This document shows, in pieces, positions 43,216 to 51,478 of a stretch of 51,478 bases of DNA. The position numbers and the translations under genes are program-made. The stretch is from Candidatus Halobeggiatoa sp. HSG11. GTDB lineage: Bacteria > Pseudomonadota > Gammaproteobacteria > Beggiatoales > Beggiatoaceae. The stretch covers positions 1 through 51,478 of the forward strand of contig JAUCGL010000016.1 of NCBI GenBank assembly GCA_030378105.1. Reading direction: 5' to 3'. Position 1 is the stretch's first letter. Every line of letters begins with the position of its first letter. A model generated the notes under the pieces. That model did not search any database. It saw only the letters and a program-made list of their open reading frames with translations, and was not told the origin of the DNA.

Positions 43216-43938
43216 ATGCACAAACCTTATTGGATTCCTCATAATGCAAAAGCAGATGATTTTCCACCTTTAGAACAAGCTTTGGAACACCCAGATGGAC
43301 TGATTGCTATAGGTGGAGATTTGACTTGTAATCGAATAATAACGGCTTATCGATTGGGAATTTTTCCTTGGTACAGCGACAATGAACCGATTTTATGGTG
43401 GTCTCCAAATCAACGGATGGTATTGTTTCCTGAACAGTTAAAGGTTTCAAAAAGCTTGCGGAAAACTATACGGAAAAATAAATTTACTTTAACTTTAGAT
43501 CAAAGTTTTAGAAAAGTTATTGTTGCATGTGCTGGTCTCAGACGTTATCAGCATGGAACTTGGATAACTAATGATATACAGGAAGCTTATTGTCAATTGC
43601 ATAATAAGGGTTTTGCTCATTCCGTTGAAGCTTGGTATGAAGGTGATTTAGTTGGTGGATTATATGGAATAGCATTAGGAAAGGTATTTTTTGGGGAATC
43701 AATGTTTACTAAAGTAAATGACGCTTCTAAAGTAGCATTTACTTGTTTTGTATGGCAATTACAAGAGTGGGGTTATGAATTAATTGATTGTCAAGTAGCA
43801 AGTGAGCATTTACGTAACTTTGGAGCAAAAGAAATTCCACGTCCAAAATACCGTAAATTATTAGATGAATTATGTGAACAGACAGGCTTAATAGGTAAAT
43901 GGAAATTTGATGAGCATAGTAACTATGGCAATTATTAA
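43216..43938 (+). CDS. aat: leucyl/phenylalanyl-tRNA--protein transferase
   Basis: A 240-residue enzyme of the N-degron pathway: it moves Leu or Phe from tRNA to proteins that start with Arg or Lys, marking them for ClpS/ClpAP. Motifs: FPPLEQALEHPDGLIAIGGD (16-35), YRLGIFPWYSDNEPILWWSP (about 45-64), TWITNDIQEAYCQLH (about 115-129), HSVEAWYEGDLVGGLYGIAL (about 135-154), GKVFFGESMFT and IDCQVASEHLRNFGAKEI (about 193-210). The length is normal. It is downstream of the 11-residue-repeat gene with a 10-base gap. Confidence 0.95.
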   Translation: MHKPYWIPHNAKADDFPPLEQALEHPDGLIAIGGDLTCNRIITAYRLGIFPWYSDNEPILWWSPNQRMVLFPEQLKVSKSLRKTIRKNKFTLTLDQSFRKVIVACAGLRRYQHGTWITNDIQEAYCQLHNKGFAHSVEAWYEGDLVGGLYGIALGKVFFGESMFTKVNDASKVAFTCFVWQLQEWGYELIDCQVASEHLRNFGAKEIPRPKYRKLLDELCEQTGLIGKWKFDEHSNYGNY

Positions 43939-44095
43939 TTAAATTCTACAAAAATATCAATTATTTACTTTGTATTACTGTAATCTATTTAATCGGGAAA
44001 TGCTATAAACTTCCTTTAGCTAAAGATAAAACTCATATAATGAGATTTAAGCAAATACAATAGAACGAATACCTTCGCCAATGTCAGAATTCGTT

Positions 44096-44130
44096 GTTTC
44101 GGGAAATCCATTTCTCTTCATTCCCGAAAC
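44096..44130. terminator. bidirectional terminator-like hairpin
   Basis: GTTTCGGGAA (44096-44105) and TTCCCGAAAC (44121-44130) form a perfect 10-bp stem with a 15-base loop, between the convergent aat and surface-protein genes. It may end both transcripts. Confidence 0.65.
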
Positions 44131-44167
44131 AAATATTCAATTGACGATGGTATCACAGAACTAGAAC

Positions 44168-47100
44168 TTATTTACATTCCAATTCCCAAGTTATACCCTC
44201 AATATCATCATAAGTTGGCGTTTCAACTTTGACTTCAAGAGCATCTTGGCAAGCTTTAATGTTATTCACATCCCAAGCATGAATCTTCAAATCAGAGCTT
44301 TCATTCAGCCCAAATAACAATACATTATTTGAATACATATCAAGAGCTTCTGTTTGACCCGGCATATGTAAATCTTCACAAGCTAATTCTACAACTCCAG
44401 AATTACTGTTCCAAGTCCACAAATTATCATCGGCAGTAGCATAAAGAATTTCACCAGTATTATCCCAAGTCAATGCTTCAATAGCTAAATCAGAAGCAGT
44501 CACCAAAGTACCTTGACCAGTTGCCAAATCAATAGTCAGCAAACCTTCTCGATCTGCCCAAGCCCATAAAACACCATCAGATGGACGGAAAGATATACCA
44601 GAAACTTCACCAAATCCAGTAGCTCCGATAAGAGTTATTGCACCAGTTTGTTTATCAACTTGATACAAAGTTCCATTTGGATAACCATCGTCTGGATCAT
44701 CGCCGGAAGCGGCATACATTAACCCAGTAGTTGGATGAATATCTAAAGTTTCAATATCATGTCCCGGATACACTGGTCCCAAAGAATTAACTTGTAATTC
44801 AGAATCAACTGTGAAGAATTGAGTATTATTCAATCCACCATCATGTACGCCGTACATTTTGACGATTTCACATTCTTGAATCTCAGGTTCATGGAAACCA
44901 AAATCAACGGTTAGGTTGCTATAAGCTTGATCATCAGTGGCATCGACTGGATTATCAAGAGCCATTGCAGTTGTCAATACACCTTTAGCAGTCCTTGCAT
45001 TACCATTATCATCGTGGTCAATATCACTGGCTGTAGAAGCACCAGAGCTACTTGCTAGACCATCCAAAGGTTTACCAGGAGCAAAGTTGCTTGGATCAAT
45101 CTGTACGATATATTTACCTGCTTTCAGTTCTTCAAACAGATAATAACCATCAACATATTTCTTAGTGATGGTTTTCATACTAGCGATTTCGGCATCAACA
45201 CCTTGAGTATAAAGACCATTGTTATCACTATCAAGATATAAGTTGACCTTCACATCATTGATACCTTGCTCAGTACTCGCATCGTACAAGCCATCTTTAT
45301 TAATATCTAACCAAACTCGATTACCCAAAGATAATTGGCCGATTGACAACACAATACCAGCATCCCAACTACGGTCAAAAGTACCAGTGCTTAAGCTAAT
45401 AACTTTTGTTAAACCATTGGTATCAGCATTAGAATCAGTTAAATCTGAACCTTCAGTATTAGCAGTAAAAGTTGCATCACCATTTGGCAATCCAAATTTA
45501 ATAACGTACTGTCCTGCATCAAGTTCTTCAAACAGATAATAACCCGGCTTACCATCGGTATTATTGCTAGTAACAGTTGATTTAATTGGTTCATCACCCA
45601 AAATATCAGTTGCACCTTCAGAATAATGATACAAATCAACCTTAATACTATTTAGGCCATTATCAGCACTTTCATTTTGTAGACCATCTTGATTACGGTC
45701 GAACCAAACGTAGTTACCCAATGCAGCAGTACCTTGTTTAACTAGACCCATATCCCAAGTTTCATCTCTTGTATCTTGATATAGATAGGTTACAACAGTT
45801 GTATTAGTAGCTGAATCAACATCTGAATCTAAATTATCATCATCTCCACTATCCGGTGGCGAGATGCTATAACCAACTGGTGGTAAGAACTTAGCAAAAT
45901 AATTGCCTTCTTTCAAATATGAAAAGATATAAAATCCTGGTTTTCCATCTGAACCATTAGCAGTTAGAGTAAAGTCAATAAATACATCATCAGGAGTGTT
46001 AGGCATGTTATCTTGACCCGGTTGATACAGTTCAACTCGAACTCCATTTAAGCCCAGTTCATTTTCATCCTGTATACCATTACCATTATCATCTAACCAA
46101 ACTCGATCACCATAAATTGCTGGTTCAATATCTAACACTTCAATCCCAACTTTAATTGGTTCGGAAGGTAATAATTGACTACCAGTATCAGTTCGGGTAG
46201 CAACATAACCAAATGAATTCCAAGCAATAGTATTAATTGGAGCATTTGCTGGAGCATACATTGGCCAAGTTAATTTCAACTCGTCCCCAGCATCAACCAC
46301 TTTATCACCAAAATCAAATTGCAAAGAGCGTACAGTAGTTATATCTTCTGGTAAGATAGTTGTCCAATTAGCTGGCTTACAACCATCAACGACAGAAACT
46401 TGAGGCCGACATGGATTTTCTTCAGTACTGTAAGATACGATAATACCATTACCTGCATCAACTGCACCGATTAACTGTGGCCGCCAACCAGATTCACGTT
46501 GTGACAAGTCAATCACACCAGCATCACCTGTAAATGGTAAAATATCAACAACTACAATATTTGTCATTGGCACATTACCGATATTCTTGACATTTAACCG
46601 ATATTGCAATGTACCAGATAGAGCAGTTTTACCCCAATTTGGATAACGATGATATTCGGTATCTAATTGGCCTTTAACCCATTTTTTAGAATCCATAGCT
46701 GCTACAGAAGCAATAGTTACAGATGTATCTTTGCTCACACAAATCATATCTAAATTCTTATCAAAATCATAAGTATCAGCTAAAGTTTGGTGACATTTAC
46801 CTAAGTTAATATTTTCGGCAGGGTTTTCTGCAAATACATAAGCTTGGTTTGTTATAGGTCCAGCTGATGCGGTGGATTTAGCTTGAGTCATTAAACGAAC
46901 TCTAAAATACGGATCACCGGCTTGATAATTATACAAACCTAAGGAATAAGCAGAAGCATCAGTCCAACTCCAAGTCAATAAAGTTTTACCAGTTCCAGCA
47001 TAATTATCTACTTTATTGAAAATAGGTTCTGGACCATTGGCTGGATTTTTATAGAGTTCCCAACTAACATATTCCAAATTGCTATCTAATAAATCAACAA

Positions 47101-48637
47101 TAGTTGGATTAACTAATGGAGTTACATTTCTATTGTATAAAGAAAGATCGAAGCGAACATTAGTTCCGGGCATCGTTGTAGATGGAGATACATATTTAGT
47201 TACTCTTGGTGCAGCAGTTCCATGCACAACGGTAGTCTTTCTTAATATACTACCTTCTCTACGCCGTTCATCATACATATATTTAGCGGTATTAATAATT
47301 TCTGTACCAGCAACAACTTGATTGCCATCTCTATCTATTGGTAAAGTATTTGCTGAAAAACCTGCCAATTCAACTCTCTTGCTAGATGTTGAACGGAATC
47401 CAACTGGTAAAGTTCCTAATTGCCAACGTAATTGAGTTATATATTCGTTACCAATTAAGCCTAAATCAGATACATTAATAGATTCTGGAGTAGCAAGTGG
47501 ACTACCAGCTACAGTTTTCCATTCATCAATGCCCATAACGTTAGTTTGATAATCAATGCTAATAGAAAATGTTTCTTGATTATTAGTACCAGTTCGTAAG
47601 GTAGTAACTTCTATTTGAGGTGGAATAGTATCTCGAATCACCATGTTATTTAAAGCAACATTACCAGTATTCTTTACATTGAAACCGTAGTCTATACTGT
47701 TTCCAAGCATTATTTCTCTAGGCCCATTTTTATTTATAGAAATTCTAGCGGTATTTTCACCTAATCCAGCAGCAAATGGAGTTATTATATTAGCTGTATA
47801 AGTCTGTGTATCTTCACCAAGAGGAGTTGCTGTTGTTGTAACTGTGTTGGTTATATCTCCTTCACTAAAATAATTAGAAGAATAAATAACAACCACATAA
47901 GATGTAAAACAATTACCTGTTTTTAGTAAATCTATTTTTGGCCAACTAATTGTATTAGTTTCTGAATTATAAATTCCATCTTTAGTAGCAGAAATAAATG
48001 TTGTATTAGGTAATAATTGATCAATCATTATTGCATTTTGCAAATTAGGACTGCCAGTTTTATTGCATAATGCAACTTTGTAAGTTACTTCATTATCTAA
48101 TTTATGACTACTACCATTAATTGTTTTTTCTAAAGTTACTTGACTTTCAACTATTGCGGTAATAGTAGTAATGTTACTAATAGCTATATCAGCATTAACA
48201 GCTTCCATGGTGGCCTGATTTTCAACAGTTGTACCATTAATAGTAGTTCCTTTAGTAAATTTTACCTCAAGGGTTATTTCACCAGTAGAACCGGCTGGCA
48301 AGATATCTTCAAAATACCAGGTTGCTTCTTGTCTTGAATTGCTATACCAAAAGGTTTTAATGTGAGGACTACCAGTCATTGCGACTCTAGATAGATAAGG
48401 TGATAAAGGATTTATAATTTTCACTTTTTCACAATTTTCAGTGGTACTGGCACAGCGATATTTCAATTTATAGGTAAAAACCTCATCTGCTTGTATTGTT
48501 GTTATACCACCAACAATGCTTTGTTCAATTGTTAGTTGTGGTTTGGCTTGCACTTGCCCCACAAACATCATTCCCACTCCAAGTAATAGCAAGTATGTGG
48601 GAGTGAGTTGCAGTAGAAATAAAAAAAGTTTTTTCAT
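44168..48637 (-). CDS. large DUF11/SdrD_B-repeat surface protein
   Basis: A 1489-residue exported protein (signal peptide ending QVQA, about residue 31). Residues about 35-830 hold several DUF11-type Ig-like modules (NTGNVALNNMVIRDTIPP, NIGNVPMTNIVVVDILPF). Three SdrD_B-like domains follow, starting DRVWLDDNGNGIQDENE (about 842), NYVWFDRNQDGLQNE (about 972) and NRVWLDINKDGLYD (about 1100), each with a calcium-type Asp/Asn loop. The last 240 residues look like a small beta-propeller (LDIHPTTGLMYAASGD, ISFRPSDGVLWAWAD, LTWDNTGEILYATAD). GGAG lies 9 bases before the ATG. It is probably cell-surface or sheath material or an adhesin. No sortase or C-terminal anchor motif is seen. Confidence 0.8.
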   Translation of the reverse strand: MKKLFLFLLQLTPTYLLLLGVGMMFVGQVQAKPQLTIEQSIVGGITTIQADEVFTYKLKYRCASTTENCEKVKIINPLSPYLSRVAMTGSPHIKTFWYSNSRQEATWYFEDILPAGSTGEITLEVKFTKGTTINGTTVENQATMEAVNADIAISNITTITAIVESQVTLEKTINGSSHKLDNEVTYKVALCNKTGSPNLQNAIMIDQLLPNTTFISATKDGIYNSETNTISWPKIDLLKTGNCFTSYVVVIYSSNYFSEGDITNTVTTTATPLGEDTQTYTANIITPFAAGLGENTARISINKNGPREIMLGNSIDYGFNVKNTGNVALNNMVIRDTIPPQIEVTTLRTGTNNQETFSISIDYQTNVMGIDEWKTVAGSPLATPESINVSDLGLIGNEYITQLRWQLGTLPVGFRSTSSKRVELAGFSANTLPIDRDGNQVVAGTEIINTAKYMYDERRREGSILRKTTVVHGTAAPRVTKYVSPSTTMPGTNVRFDLSLYNRNVTPLVNPTIVDLLDSNLEYVSWELYKNPANGPEPIFNKVDNYAGTGKTLLTWSWTDASAYSLGLYNYQAGDPYFRVRLMTQAKSTASAGPITNQAYVFAENPAENINLGKCHQTLADTYDFDKNLDMICVSKDTSVTIASVAAMDSKKWVKGQLDTEYHRYPNWGKTALSGTLQYRLNVKNIGNVPMTNIVVVDILPFTGDAGVIDLSQRESGWRPQLIGAVDAGNGIIVSYSTEENPCRPQVSVVDGCKPANWTTILPEDITTVRSLQFDFGDKVVDAGDELKLTWPMYAPANAPINTIAWNSFGYVATRTDTGSQLLPSEPIKVGIEVLDIEPAIYGDRVWLDDNGNGIQDENELGLNGVRVELYQPGQDNMPNTPDDVFIDFTLTANGSDGKPGFYIFSYLKEGNYFAKFLPPVGYSISPPDSGDDDNLDSDVDSATNTTVVTYLYQDTRDETWDMGLVKQGTAALGNYVWFDRNQDGLQNESADNGLNSIKVDLYHYSEGATDILGDEPIKSTVTSNNTDGKPGYYLFEELDAGQYVIKFGLPNGDATFTANTEGSDLTDSNADTNGLTKVISLSTGTFDRSWDAGIVLSIGQLSLGNRVWLDINKDGLYDASTEQGINDVKVNLYLDSDNNGLYTQGVDAEIASMKTITKKYVDGYYLFEELKAGKYIVQIDPSNFAPGKPLDGLASSSGASTASDIDHDDNGNARTAKGVLTTAMALDNPVDATDDQAYSNLTVDFGFHEPEIQECEIVKMYGVHDGGLNNTQFFTVDSELQVNSLGPVYPGHDIETLDIHPTTGLMYAASGDDPDDGYPNGTLYQVDKQTGAITLIGATGFGEVSGISFRPSDGVLWAWADREGLLTIDLATGQGTLVTASDLAIEALTWDNTGEILYATADDNLWTWNSNSGVVELACEDLHMPGQTEALDMYSNNVLLFGLNESSDLKIHAWDVNNIKACQDALEVKVETPTYDDIEGITWELECK

Positions 48638-48932
48638 GATTACAGCTCCGGTTGAAAGATTTGAATATGAATGTGAACTTGGACTATTTTAAAATTTATA
48701 AATATATCAATATGTTATGCAAAAATACTAACACTTGTAACTATAAATATTTAACAAGATTTATTTTTTCTTAATAGTCAATACTAAATATCGAATTTGC
48801 ATCATTCGATTTAAGTGATTAAGCAAATTTTTTGCCAAAATTATTTAACTTAAATATATTGAATAATAATAATTTTTTGGAATTATTCTGATTATAGCAG
48901 GTTCTGTTGATAAAAAAGCTTGGTAATAGTTT

Positions 48933-49019
48933 CTTGAAATTTTGAACAAGTTCGGTGTTACGTTGGAGGTGGTGAGACGGAGATGTTTTAAGTGCGGAGT
49001 CGCTCACAGAATGTATTAA
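48933..49019 (+). pseudogene. short coding relic, copy 2 (CFKCGVA motif)
   Basis: The frame reads LEILNKFGVTLEVVRRRCFK followed by CGVAHRMY and stop. The part around CFKCGVA matches 6,452-6,505 with third-position changes. No start or longer frame is present, so it is a remnant of an unidentified gene. It lies in the 700-base gap 48,638-49,351, whose first 170 bases are AT-rich leader of the surface protein. Confidence 0.4.
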
Positions 49020-49175
49020 TCGGATATATATGGCTAACAAGTGGCACTGGGGTCGTTGAATGGGATTTTTTAGGATAATTGCTCAAAAATAAAAGAATAA
49101 TCAATAATTTAAAGTATTATTTACATACTTGCAGTAATTTATTGAGTTTATTAATATCCCCACTCAATGCCCAAT

Positions 49176-49284
49176 GCCATTAAGTTAAGGGCAGACACGC
49201 AGGTCTGCCCCTACAAAATACAATATATTTCAATATAGTATGGGCAAACCTATGTGTTCGCCCTGCTTAACTTAATGGCAGTGA
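49176..49284. repeat. inverted pair of the CACTGCCATTAAGTTAAG repeat
   Basis: The left unit GCCATTAAGTTAAG leads into the hairpin GGGCAGAC-ACGCAG-GTCTGCCC (49189-49210). The right unit is its inverted relative, AAACCTATGTGTTCGCCCTG then CTTAACTTAATGGCAGTGA. The right unit also matches 10,301-10,348. The two units face each other around a 33-base AT-rich spacer. Confidence 0.6.
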
Positions 49285-49351
49285 CCCGGCTAGTTATTTG
49301 GTGGGCAACGGTGATGCGTGTTGCACATATTACCAGGCTGATTTCCAATTA

Positions 49352-49923
49352 TTATGGTGCTATTCCTAAGATTAAAACTGGAAGATCAATATTTGATACT
49401 CCTCTATTTTTTAAATCCCAAACAAACTGTTCAAAGTAGCTAACTCCAGTGGACATTTCATCAGCTAAGTCTTTAATAGGAACGATTTCAACTCCAACTT
49501 CTATACCAGCCAATTTACTAAAAATAGTCATTTTTGCACAGACGTTATACACCATAAAGGCATATTTTCCAAATTGTACTTCTACACCAACTTTAATCTT
49601 TGACAAAATTCATTTCTCTGAAAGGTATTTTACCAACAGATTTTGGTTGATAACCTTTTAATGTAATGCTCATTAGAATAATCACACCGTACCTTATAAT
49701 TTGTCCATTCCTTTGGAGTAAAATATTTTTTAAATTCTTTATTTAACTCAACTGGACTAAATAGCATTTTATCTGTCATTGTTTTTTCTTTGCTTTTCTT
49801 ATTCTTACATAATAAAGCATCTGCACATGTAATGACTTCTTTTATTTCCTTCAGATAAGATGGATATTCGGTTTCTATTTTTTCTTTACCAGCATTGAAA
49901 GAATATTCAGCAGCTATAATCAT
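49352..49923 (-). pseudogene. frameshifted type II restriction endonuclease (BstYI/BglII-like)
   Basis: The start ATG at 49923 overlaps the methyltransferase stop as ATGA. The frame reads MIIAAEYSFNAGKEKIETEY...SKEKTMTDKMLFSPVELN and runs off near 49,661; a +1 shift restores GYQPKSVGKIPFREMNFVKD, and a second shift near 49,603 restores VGVEVQFGKYAFMVYNV through VEIVPIKDLADEMSTGVSYF to VLILGIAP. From memory this matches BstYI (RGATCY) and more distantly BglII (AGATCT), including the E-x-Q of their active site in VEVQFGKY. Two frameshifts should abolish activity unless they are sequencing errors. Confidence 0.7.
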
Positions 49924-50873
49924 AACAATTTTTCCTGTTGTGGTAATTTCCATTCGCTTGGAACTTGCGATATTTTTCCTGTTGGCTTATGAACCGGTTT
50001 TCCTAATTCCCTTTTTCTCAATATTCCATTTTCTAAATCGTTAATTCTGCTTATTGCAATATCACAATATTCTTTTTCTTTGTCAATACCAATGGCTTTT
50101 CGGTTATGTAATAATGCTGCTAGTAAGGTTGAACCAACTCCCATAAAAGGGTCCAACACTATACCAAACTCATTCGTCATAGACAAAATTAGTCTTTCTA
50201 CCAGTTCAATTGGATATTGACAAGGGTGAATCGTTTTTTCCGGATGATTAGACTTAACATTTGGAATATCCCACATACAAGTATCAAAATCTGTGACAAT
50301 TATTTCCCAAATATCAGAAGGATTTTTTCCTTTTGGGTTGCAAGAAAGTTGGCCTTTCTTATTACCTTTAAAATGTCTTTTGCCGGGATATTTAGAAGGT
50401 ACTCTAACTGGGTCTAAATTAAAAATATAATCATCAGTTTTAGAAAACCATAAGATAGTTTCATATCTTCCAGAAAACCTTTTCTTTGCATGTAATCCAT
50501 GTCCAAAATACCAGATAATCCGATTTCTTAACTTCATTCCCAAATCAAATTTAAATATATCATAGTAGTAAATATCAAGTGGGAAAACTTCACCTTTTTC
50601 TATGTAGTTACCGACTTGCCAACAAAAATTACCTTTTGGTTTTAAGATTCTGTAACATTCTTCTATAACTTGTTTCTGGAATACAAAATATTTTTTGAAG
50701 CTTTGGCGGTTCTCGTATGATTTTCCTAGGTTATATGGTGGAGAACTAACGATTAATTCAACTGTTTCGCTTGGTATTGTTTTTAATAATTCTAATGTAT
50801 CTGTGTTTGCAATCAGTACATCAAAAGGTTGTTCATATGTATTACTTGCTAATATATTTAATTTGTCAAACAT
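49920..50873 (-). CDS. type II DNA methyltransferase, beta class (N4-C or N6-A)
   Basis: A 317-residue methyltransferase. Motif IV, SPPYN (44-48), comes first, then the target-recognition part (about 130-230), then the AdoMet motif I LDPFMGVGSTLLAALLHNR (about 240-258) with AIGIDKEKEYCDIAISRI. This order is the beta class. SPPY is typical of N4-cytosine enzymes, which fits an endonuclease of the BglII/BstYI kind. The reading frame is intact, unlike the endonuclease that follows it, so the enzyme may persist as an orphan methyltransferase. No strong ribosome binding site is seen before the ATG. Confidence 0.85.
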   Translation of the reverse strand: MFDKLNILASNTYEQPFDVLIANTDTLELLKTIPSETVELIVSSPPYNLGKSYENRQSFKKYFVFQKQVIEECYRILKPKGNFCWQVGNYIEKGEVFPLDIYYYDIFKFDLGMKLRNRIIWYFGHGLHAKKRFSGRYETILWFSKTDDYIFNLDPVRVPSKYPGKRHFKGNKKGQLSCNPKGKNPSDIWEIIVTDFDTCMWDIPNVKSNHPEKTIHPCQYPIELVERLILSMTNEFGIVLDPFMGVGSTLLAALLHNRKAIGIDKEKEYCDIAISRINDLENGILRKRELGKPVHKPTGKISQVPSEWKLPQQEKLL

Positions 50874-51027
50874 TGATAATAAATGATGTATCCTTCTTAA
50901 AATAGTTATCAGGTTAAATGATATTGATTTAATTCAATAAAATTAGTTTATTATGTGGGTTATTTATTGGCGGGCAATGGTTAATTAGTTACCCGGTTTA
51001 CGAGTTCAAACGCTTCGTTATACAAAT

Positions 51028-51219
51028 TTATTTGTTTGATAAAGCTTCATTGATTTTTTGTTCAGTTTTGTATTGACTCAAAGCATAGGTAGACCAGATT
51101 GCGGCGGGTATCCAACCGATTAAAGTAAGTTGCAATAGAATACAAATTATACCTGCGAAAGGTCTGCCAATAGTAAAAAATTGAAACCATGGAAGAAATA
51201 TAGCTAAAATGAGTCTCAT
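51028..51219 (-). CDS. Pmp3/YqaE (UPF0057) family small membrane protein
   Basis: A 63-residue peptide with two membrane segments: LILAIFLPWFQFFTIG (2-17) and GIICILLQLTLIGWIPAAIWSTYAL, spanning about 23-47. The pattern FLPW near the start and LIGWIPAAIWSTYAL in the second segment match Pmp3/YqaE proteins, which influence membrane potential and salt or cold tolerance in other organisms. The charged tail SQYKTEQKINEALSNK is cytoplasmic. AAGGA lies 8 bases before the ATG. It stands alone between the methyltransferase and the window end. Confidence 0.75.
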   Translation of the reverse strand: MRLILAIFLPWFQFFTIGRPFAGIICILLQLTLIGWIPAAIWSTYALSQYKTEQKINEALSNK

Positions 51220-51433
51220 AATAATATCCTTAATAGATCAACTTAGAATTTATGTAACTTAACGAAAGGCACTTTAAAATAGAATAATGGGATATTCAAA
51301 ACACCAATTCAACAAATATACTCATTATTTAGTTATGAGTAACTTCAAATCAGGTAGTCCCTACAAACCGATGTAGGTATGTTATCATAGTATTTTATAT
51401 CAAGATAAACACTTAATAAAGGTATTGGAATAT

Positions 51434-51478
51434 ATGTGCGAAAAAATTAATACAGAAATAATAATTTTATGTCCAGAT
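51434..51478 (+). CDS. start of a gene cut by the window edge
   Basis: ATG at 51434 opens a frame of 15 codons (MCEKINTEIIILCPD) that runs to the last base. AAAGG and TTGGAA lie 6-17 bases upstream. Too short to identify; it may be a chance frame. Confidence 0.4.
   Translation, partial: MCEKINTEIIILCPD

Noticed and set aside
42787-43242. Open frame of 151 codons on the minus strand opposite the 11-residue-repeat gene
   Set aside because: It is built of the same repeats read backwards, has no ribosome binding site and overlaps both the repeat gene and the start of aat; repetition explains the lack of stops.
48819-49040. 73-codon minus-strand open frame
   Set aside because: It lies across repeat and relic sequence, and the opposite strand shows the better-supported CFKCGVA relic.

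Overview
The window comes from an AT-rich (roughly one third G+C by eye) chemolithoautotrophic gammaproteobacterium. A Beggiatoa/Thiomargarita-like sulfur oxidiser (Thiotrichales) is the best guess. Supporting signs are phosphoribulokinase (Calvin cycle), an octaheme HAO-like cytochrome, NapG/NapH-type ferredoxins, gammaproteobacterial type IV pilus minor-pilin genes, a secreted caspase-like protease, and many short dispersed palindromic repeats between genes. The taxonomic call is inference from gene content; no rRNA is present.

Layout. 1-7,600 is an accessory region of very AT-rich genes: caspase-like protease, outer-membrane barrel, Cys-rich secreted repeat protein, lipoprotein, a solitary Cas6 and a decayed ISAzo13-type transposase. 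7,677-9,666 holds a GluR0-like ligand-gated channel and a DUF2279 protein. 9,670-19,527 (minus strand) is a type IV pilus minor-pilin locus in the order fimT-pilV-pilW-pilX-pilY1, then a pilE-like gene. The 2060-residue PilY1 has its VWA domain split by about 900 residues of repeats. 19,740-28,980 carries engB, DUF302 and DUF2919 genes, the octaheme cytochrome, a CHASE3-GGDEF protein, an amidohydrolase, prk, ssb and rdgB.

28,981-34,270 is a second accessory island, between rdgB and a tRNA-Pro(GGG). It contains a relic toxin-antitoxin pair, a HEPN protein, a MazF/RHH pair, an XRE regulator, and a divergent three-gene operon (membrane protein, ParA/MinD-like ATPase, roadblock-like protein). The same 27-codon 'tail' sequence recurs three times, each time directly after the 3' end of a gene or gene pair in the TA/HEPN/XRE part. 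The three-gene operon is my leading candidate for an undescribed system.

34,273-43,938 returns to core metabolism: oppF-type ATPase, hemL, thiE-napH-napG, a nuclease, gltD, an 11-residue-repeat protein and aat. 44,168-48,637 encodes a 1489-residue DUF11/SdrD_B surface protein. The right end has a repeat-rich gap, a restriction-modification pair whose BstYI/BglII-like endonuclease is frameshifted while the methyltransferase is intact, a Pmp3-family membrane peptide and the first 15 codons of a gene cut by the window edge.

Intergenic DNA holds at least four dispersed repeat families. One is an exactly 95-bp element (10,417 and 40,452) whose central hairpin is kept although its arm sequence differs.
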